Shown here one piece after another: positions 56,391-64,000 of a stretch of DNA of 64,000 nt (within the stretch, counting starts at the first letter, position 1; the number at the start of each line of letters is the position of its first letter). The position numbers and the translations under genes were made by a program. The stretch comes from Thermomonas sp. XSG (lineage in GTDB: Bacteria > Pseudomonadota > Gammaproteobacteria > Xanthomonadales > Xanthomonadaceae): positions 1,876,001 through 1,940,000 of the forward strand of contig NZ_CP061497.1 in assembly GCF_014678725.1 (NCBI RefSeq). The letters are read 5' to 3'. Under the pieces are notes generated by a model. That model saw only the letters and a list, made by a program, of their open reading frames with translations. It was not told the DNA's origin and did not search any database.

Positions 56391-57479
56391 ATGGAGCTGG
56401 ACAGGAAGAGGCTGCGCGGCAGGTGGACGCTGCGTTCGCTGGCCACGGGCGCGCTGGTGGCGCTCACCTTGGGCGCCTGCGGGCGCGACCCGCAACCCGC
56501 CGAGGCGGTGCGCACGGTGCTGGTGGTGCAGCCGGGCGCCGTAGCCGGGATGTCCGCGGAGGCGTTTGCCGGCGAAGTGCACGCACGCCAGGAAAGTGCG
56601 CTGGCGTTCCGCGTCGGCGGCAATCTTGTGCGGCGCCTGGTCGATGCCGGCGAGGAAGTGAAACAGGGTCAGTTGCTGGCAGAACTGGATCCCGGTGATG
56701 CGCGGCTGCAGGCCAGCGCGGCGCAGGCCGACATGGCGCGGCTGGGCGGGGACCTGGAGCGTTACCGCAAGCTGGTGTCGCAGAAGCTGATCAGCCAGTC
56801 GGCCTTCGATGCGCAGCAGGCGGCCTACCGCGCGGCCCGCGCCAAGTACGAGTTGATGCGCAACCAGGACGACTACACCCGCCTGCGGGCGCCGCGCGAC
56901 GGCGTTATCGCCAGTCGCCAGGCGGAGGCGGGGCAGGTGGTGGCCGCCGGGCAGCCGATCTTCCTGCTGGCCGCCGACGGCGGCCGCGAGGTCGCCATCG
57001 GCCTGCCGGAAGCGAGCATCCGCGACTTCCACACCGGCCAGCCGGCGGTGGTGGAGCTGTGGAGTGCGCCCGGCAGGCGCCTGCCCGGGCATATCCGCGA
57101 GATCGCCGCGGCGGCCGATCCGCAGACCCGCACCTACGCCGCGCGCGTCGCCCTGGACGGGGCGATGGCGGCCGACGCCGGGCTCGGCCAGAGCGCGCGG
57201 GTGTTCATCAACGGTGCCGCGGGAAGCGGGCTGCGCCTGCCGCTGGCGGCGGTGCAGCGCGGCGACGGCGGCGCCACCGCGGTGTGGGTGGTGCAGGACG
57301 GCAAGGCCCGTCAGCGCGCGGTGCGGCTGGGAGGCTACGGCGAGGACAGCGTGCCGGTGCTGGAGGGCGTCGGCCTGGGTGACTGGGTGGTGGCCGCAGG
57401 CGGCCACCTGCTGCGCGAGGGCGAGTCGGTGAAACCGGTCGACCGGCGCAATCGCCCGGTCGCGGCCGGGACGCGCTGA
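56391..57479 (+). CDS. RND efflux periplasmic adaptor lipoprotein
   Basis: A 362-residue membrane fusion protein. A lipoprotein signal ends in LTLGACG (Cys near residue 25). A barrel-sandwich domain is split by a hairpin: VRRLVDAGEEVKQGQLLAELD and later YTRLRAPRDGVIASRQAEAGQVV. A beta-barrel and membrane-proximal domain follow. It bridges the pump and TolC. The ATG has a CGGAGC site. It is three bases before the pump gene (stop-to-ATG gap), so translation is linked. Confidence 0.92.
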   Translation: MELDRKRLRGRWTLRSLATGALVALTLGACGRDPQPAEAVRTVLVVQPGAVAGMSAEAFAGEVHARQESALAFRVGGNLVRRLVDAGEEVKQGQLLAELDPGDARLQASAAQADMARLGGDLERYRKLVSQKLISQSAFDAQQAAYRAARAKYELMRNQDDYTRLRAPRDGVIASRQAEAGQVVAAGQPIFLLAADGGREVAIGLPEASIRDFHTGQPAVVELWSAPGRRLPGHIREIAAAADPQTRTYAARVALDGAMAADAGLGQSARVFINGAAGSGLRLPLAAVQRGDGGATAVWVVQDGKARQRAVRLGGYGEDSVPVLEGVGLGDWVVAAGGHLLREGESVKPVDRRNRPVAAGTR

Positions 57480-57482
57480 GCC

Positions 57483-60400
57483 ATGGGCGGCTTCAACCTG
57501 TCGGCATGGGCGCTGCGAAACCGCGCGCTGGTGCTGTTCCTGATGATCGTGCTGGCGCTGGTCGGCGCCTGGTCGTACCGCCAGCTGGGCCAGTCGGAAG
57601 ATCCGCCCTTCACCTTCAAGGCGATGGTGGTGCGCACGGTGTGGCCGGGCGCGACCGCCGAACAGGTGGCCAAGCAGGTCACCGAGCGCGTCGAGAAAGC
57701 GGTGATGGGCACCGGCAAGTACGAGTTCGTGCGTTCGTACTCGCGGCCGGGCGAATCCCAGGTCATCGTGATGGCGCGCGACTCGATGAAGTCGAAGGAC
57801 GTGCCCGAGCTCTGGTACCAGGTGCGCAAGAAGGTCGGTGATATACGCGCGACGTTGCCGGCCGAGGCGATCGGCCCGTTCTTCAACGACGAGTTCGGCG
57901 ACACCTTCGGCAACATCTACGCGCTGACCGCGCCGGGCTTCGACTACGCGCTGATGAAGGACTACGCCGACCGCATCCAGCTGGAGCTGCAGCGGGTGCC
58001 GGACGTCGGCAAGGTCGAGCTGATCGGGCTGCAGGACGAGAAGATCTGGATCGAACTGTCGAACACCAAGCTGGCCACCCTGGGCATCCCGCTGGCGGCT
58101 GTGAAGCAGGCGCTGGACGAGCAGAACGCGATGGCCCAGGCCGGTTTCTTCGAGACCGGCAGCGACCGCATCCGCCTGCGCGTGGACGGGCAGTTCGACT
58201 CGGTCGAACAGATCCGCGCGTTCCCGATCCGCGCCGGCGACCGCACCCTGCGGCTGGGCGACATCGCCAGCGTCAAGCGCGGCTTCGCCGATCCGGCGGC
58301 GCCGAAGATGCGCTTCATGGGGCAGGACGCGCTGGGCATCGCGGTGGCGATGCGCGACGGTGGCGACATCATCCGCCTGGGGAAGACGCTGGAGGCCGAG
58401 TTCCAGCGCCTGCAGAAGACCCTGCCGGTGGGCATGCGGCTGGGCAAGGTGTCCGACCAGCCGCAGAGCGTGCACGAGGCGATCGGCGAGTTCGTGCGCG
58501 TGCTGGCCGAGGCGGTCGCCATCGTGCTCCTGGTCAGCTTCTTCTCGCTGGGTCTGCGCACCGGCATGGTGGTGGCGGTCAGCATCCCGCTGGTGCTGGC
58601 GATGACCTTCGCCGCCATGCACGTGTTCGGCATCGGCCTGCACAAGATCTCGCTGGGCGCGCTGGTGCTGGCGCTGGGCCTGCTGGTGGACGACGCGATC
58701 ATCGCGGTGGAGATGATGGCGATCAAGATGGAGCAGGGCTACTCGCGGCTGAAGGCGGCGAGCTTCGCGTGGGAATCAACCGCGTTCCCGATGCTGACCG
58801 GCACGCTGGTGACCGCGGCCGGCTTCCTGCCGATCGCCACCGCGGCGTCGAGCACCGGTGAATACACCCGCTCGCTGTTCCAGGTGGTGGCGATCGCGCT
58901 GTGCGTGTCGTGGGTCGCGGCGGTGCTGTTCATTCCGTGGCTGGGCGACAAGATGCTGCCGGACCTGCACGATGCGCACCTGCGTCCGACCTTGATGCAG
59001 CGCCTGCGCCAGCGTTTCCGGGGCGCGCGATTCGAACCCGCCGCTGCCGCACACACGCACGATCCTTACGACAGCGCTTTCTACCGTCGCCTGCGTGGCT
59101 GGCTGGAATTCTGCCTGCGCCGGCGGTGGCTGGTGATCGGCGCCACCGCGGCGGCGTTCGTGGTCTCGCTCGCGCTGTTCCGCTTTGTCCCGCAGCAGTT
59201 CTTCCCGGACTCGGTGCGTCCGGAGCTGATGGTGGATCTGGAGCTTGCCGAAGGCAGCTCGCTGCGGTCCACCGATGCGCAGGCGCGCAAACTCGAGGCG
59301 CTGCTGAAGTCGCGCGAAGGCATCGAGAACTACGTCGCCTATGTCGGTACCGGTTCGCCGCGCTTCTACCTGCCGCTGGACCAGCAGCTGCCGGCTGCCA
59401 ACTTCAGCCAGTTCGTGGTGCTGGCGAGGGATCTGGAAGCGCGCGAAGCGACCCGCAGCTGGCTGATCGCCGAGGTCGCGCCGCAGTTCCCCGAGCTGCA
59501 ACTGCGCGTCACCCGGCTGGAGAACGGCCCGCCGGTGGGCTACCCGGTGCAGTTCCGCGTCTCCGGCGAGGACATCGGCCAGGTGCAGGCGATCGCGCGC
59601 AAGGTGGCCGACAGGGTGCGTGCCGATCCTGACGTGGCCAACGTCAATCTCGACTGGGGCGAACCCAGCAAGGTGGTGCGGCTGCGCATCGACCAGGACC
59701 GCGCCCGCGCGCTGGGCGTGAGCAGCGCGCAGCTAGCGCATTTCCTGTCCGGTTCGCTGTCGGGGCTGTCGGTCAGCACCTACCGCGAGGACAACGAGCT
59801 GATCGAAATCCTGTTGCGCGGCACTGGCGAAGAACGCACGCGCCCCGACCTGCTGGGCAGCCTGGCCGTGCCCACGCCCGGCGGCAGCGTGCCGCTGGCG
59901 CAGATCGCCACGCTGGAGTACGGCTTCGAGGACGGCATCATCTGGCATCGCAACCGGCTGCCGACGGTGACCGTGCGCGCCGACATCCGCACCGACGCGC
60001 TGACCCCGCCCACGGTAGTGGCGCGGATCCTGCCGACGCTCGCCGATGTCCGTGCGTCGTTGCCGGAAGGCTACCTGCTGGAAACCGGCGGCACGGTGGA
60101 GGATTCCGCGCGCGGGCAGAACTCGATCAAGGCCGGTCTGCCGCTGTTCCTGCTGGTGGTCACCGCGCTGCTGATGCTGCAGCTGCGCAGCTTCCCGCGC
60201 ACCGCGCTGGTGCTGCTGACCGCGCCGCTGGGGCTGATCGGGGTGGTGCTGGCGCTGCTGCTGTTCCGGGTGCCGTTCGGATTCGTGGCGATGCTGGGCA
60301 CGATTGCGCTGGCCGGCATGATCATGCGCAACTCGGTCATCCTGGTGGACCAGATCCAGCAGGACATCGATGCCGGCCACGACCGCTGGCACGCGATCAT

Positions 60401-60611
60401 CGACGCCACCGTGCGCCGCTTCCGCCCGATCGTGCTGACCGCGCTGGCGGCGATCCTGGCGATGATCCCGCTTTCGCGCAGCGCCTTCTACGGTTCGATG
60501 GCGGTGGCGATCATGGGTGGGTTGACGGTGGCGACCCTGCTCACCCTGTTCTTCCTGCCGGCGCTGTACGCGGCCTGGTTCAAGGTGCGCCGGGACGAAG
60601 CACGGGCCTGA
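57483..60611 (+). CDS. RND efflux transporter, inner-membrane pump
   Basis: A 1042-residue HAE1/AcrB-like permease with 12 membrane helices and two large periplasmic loops (about 35-335 and 560-870). The proton-relay aspartates appear in LGLLVDDAIIAVEMM (near residue 405), followed by the conserved FPMLTGTLVTAAGFLP segment. It exports hydrophobic compounds by proton antiport with the upstream adaptor and TolC. The sequence is nearer the MexF/VexF-type group without metal signature than to heavy-metal pumps. The substrates are not predictable. Confidence 0.93.
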   Translation: MGGFNLSAWALRNRALVLFLMIVLALVGAWSYRQLGQSEDPPFTFKAMVVRTVWPGATAEQVAKQVTERVEKAVMGTGKYEFVRSYSRPGESQVIVMARDSMKSKDVPELWYQVRKKVGDIRATLPAEAIGPFFNDEFGDTFGNIYALTAPGFDYALMKDYADRIQLELQRVPDVGKVELIGLQDEKIWIELSNTKLATLGIPLAAVKQALDEQNAMAQAGFFETGSDRIRLRVDGQFDSVEQIRAFPIRAGDRTLRLGDIASVKRGFADPAAPKMRFMGQDALGIAVAMRDGGDIIRLGKTLEAEFQRLQKTLPVGMRLGKVSDQPQSVHEAIGEFVRVLAEAVAIVLLVSFFSLGLRTGMVVAVSIPLVLAMTFAAMHVFGIGLHKISLGALVLALGLLVDDAIIAVEMMAIKMEQGYSRLKAASFAWESTAFPMLTGTLVTAAGFLPIATAASSTGEYTRSLFQVVAIALCVSWVAAVLFIPWLGDKMLPDLHDAHLRPTLMQRLRQRFRGARFEPAAAAHTHDPYDSAFYRRLRGWLEFCLRRRWLVIGATAAAFVVSLALFRFVPQQFFPDSVRPELMVDLELAEGSSLRSTDAQARKLEALLKSREGIENYVAYVGTGSPRFYLPLDQQLPAANFSQFVVLARDLEAREATRSWLIAEVAPQFPELQLRVTRLENGPPVGYPVQFRVSGEDIGQVQAIARKVADRVRADPDVANVNLDWGEPSKVVRLRIDQDRARALGVSSAQLAHFLSGSLSGLSVSTYREDNELIEILLRGTGEERTRPDLLGSLAVPTPGGSVPLAQIATLEYGFEDGIIWHRNRLPTVTVRADIRTDALTPPTVVARILPTLADVRASLPEGYLLETGGTVEDSARGQNSIKAGLPLFLLVVTALLMLQLRSFPRTALVLLTAPLGLIGVVLALLLFRVPFGFVAMLGTIALAGMIMRNSVILVDQIQQDIDAGHDRWHAIIDATVRRFRPIVLTALAAILAMIPLSRSAFYGSMAVAIMGGLTVATLLTLFFLPALYAAWFKVRRDEARA

Positions 60612-60646
60612 CGCCAGTCAACGTGGTGGCCGCGATGCTAGATTGA

Positions 60647-60674
60647 CAACGGGCAGGCGCAGGCCTGCCCGTTG
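60647..60674. terminator. 12-bp perfect hairpin after the RND pump gene
   Basis: CAACGGGCAGGC (60647-60658) pairs perfectly with GCCTGCCCGTTG (60663-60674) around GCAG. No T run follows, so it is a non-canonical terminator or a leader hairpin for the next gene, whose ribosome site begins about eight bases downstream. Confidence 0.5.
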
Positions 60675-60691
60675 CCGCAACAGGGGGACGC

Positions 60692-63627
<2,936 letters not shown>

Positions 63628-63631
<4 letters not shown>

Positions 63632-64000
63632 GCGTTCGCCGCCCGGTCGCGGCCGCCATCCAGCAGGGCGATGAAGGCCTGCGTAGCGCGCGATGGCGTG
63701 CGCCCGGCATGGGTCACGCAGCCCAGCTGGCGCGACAGCTTCAGGCCGCTGACCGGCAGGACGCGCAGGCTGCGGTCCAGCATGGTCCGCGGCAGCACGC
63801 CCCAGGCCAACCCCACCGAGGCGAGCATCTTCAGTGTCTCCATGTAGTTGCTGGTCATCCGCAGCCGCAGCGGCAGGCCGCGGCGGCCGAAGGCGTCTGC
63901 GACGATGCGATGGGTGAAGGTGTGCGTTTCCGGCAGCACCGCCGGATGCGCTGACAGTTCAGCGAGCGTGGGGCGGGCGCGGCGCGCCAGCGGGTGGTTG
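63628..64000 (-). CDS. LysR-type transcriptional regulator, 3' part (truncated by window)
   Basis: The last 124 codons of a LysR regulator run in from the right edge. The visible portion is the co-inducer-binding domain: NHPLARRARPTLAEL near the cut, then MTSNYMETLKMLASVGLAWG and VLPRTMLDRSLRVLPV. The helix-turn-helix lies outside the window, so the target cannot be guessed. Its stop overlaps the stop of the diguanylate cyclase by four bases, and the genes are convergent. Confidence 0.85.

Overview
The window is a continuous piece of a GC-rich gammaproteobacterial chromosome. Gene content and order point to the family Xanthomonadaceae (Lysobacter / Luteimonas / Thermomonas side). Examples are prmA-DUF3426-fis-purH-purD, aroQ-accB-accC, waaA-tolC-pcm, DUF6776-erpA-nudC-ampE, and a ybbAP-type ABC exporter divergent from tesA. 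I placed it by protein resemblance and gene order read by eye; no database search was run. Nearly all of it is core genome. I see no insertion sequence, prophage, CRISPR array, tRNA or rRNA, and no gap between genes longer than about 210 bases.

Layout. 1-2317: end of pssA, a HolD-like gene upstream of rimI, queD, and an iron pair bfd-bfr behind a Fur-box-like promoter. 2345-6407: a two-component operon on the minus strand, with a small leader ORF, a response regulator whose GGDEF and EAL domains are both degenerate, and an overlapping hybrid histidine kinase. 6458-12062: DUF4126 membrane protein, DUF6776 protein, erpA, nudC, ampE-like gene and an LplT-PlsC fusion. 12100-19648: M28 peptidase, a lipoprotein, an AAA ATPase with an AT-rich and possibly operator-controlled leaderless promoter, a NYN-LOTUS protein, an outer-membrane barrel, an Old Yellow Enzyme and a YgiD-like dioxygenase. 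19658-29709: ABC exporter and tesA, purD, purH, fis, DUF3426, prmA and a Met-rich exported orphan. 29750-35678: accC, accB and aroQ with a terminator, then cutA-dsbD-tlpA for periplasmic thiol reduction. The DsbD carries two N-terminal alpha domains.

35719-37900: groES-groEL with a sigma-32 promoter, a CIRCE-like operator overlapping a housekeeping promoter, and a clear terminator. 37943-46309: a PYROXD2-like oxidoreductase, a possible small RNA or leader, a WD40-like lipoprotein, a Ycf46-like AAA ATPase, glnE and an ELM1-like gene. 46393-48734: RutE-like nitroreductase, YceI lipoprotein, pirin and a small zinc-ribbon protein. 48751-53487: an LPS core and lipid A block (GT4 transferase, WaaL-like ligase, LpxL-type acyltransferase, WaaA). 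53514-60611: an efflux locus (TolC, Pcm, TetR regulator, lipoprotein adaptor, RND pump). 60692-64000: a periplasmic beta-propeller diguanylate cyclase and the 3' part of a LysR regulator.

How the genes fit together. Several blocks are pathway units: IMP synthesis (purH, purD, with fis upstream), malonyl-CoA formation (accB, accC), electron supply to the periplasm (dsbD to tlpA), and LPS assembly followed by TolC. Signalling is prominent: a hybrid kinase with a catalytically silent c-di-GMP-type regulator near one end, and an apparently active diguanylate cyclase near the other. I found no convincing whole new defence or biosynthetic system. The best leads are the degenerate signalling operon with its small leader ORF, the AAA ATPase/NYN-LOTUS pair with its palindromic promoter, the tandem-alpha DsbD, and the noncoding stretch near 39.6 kb.
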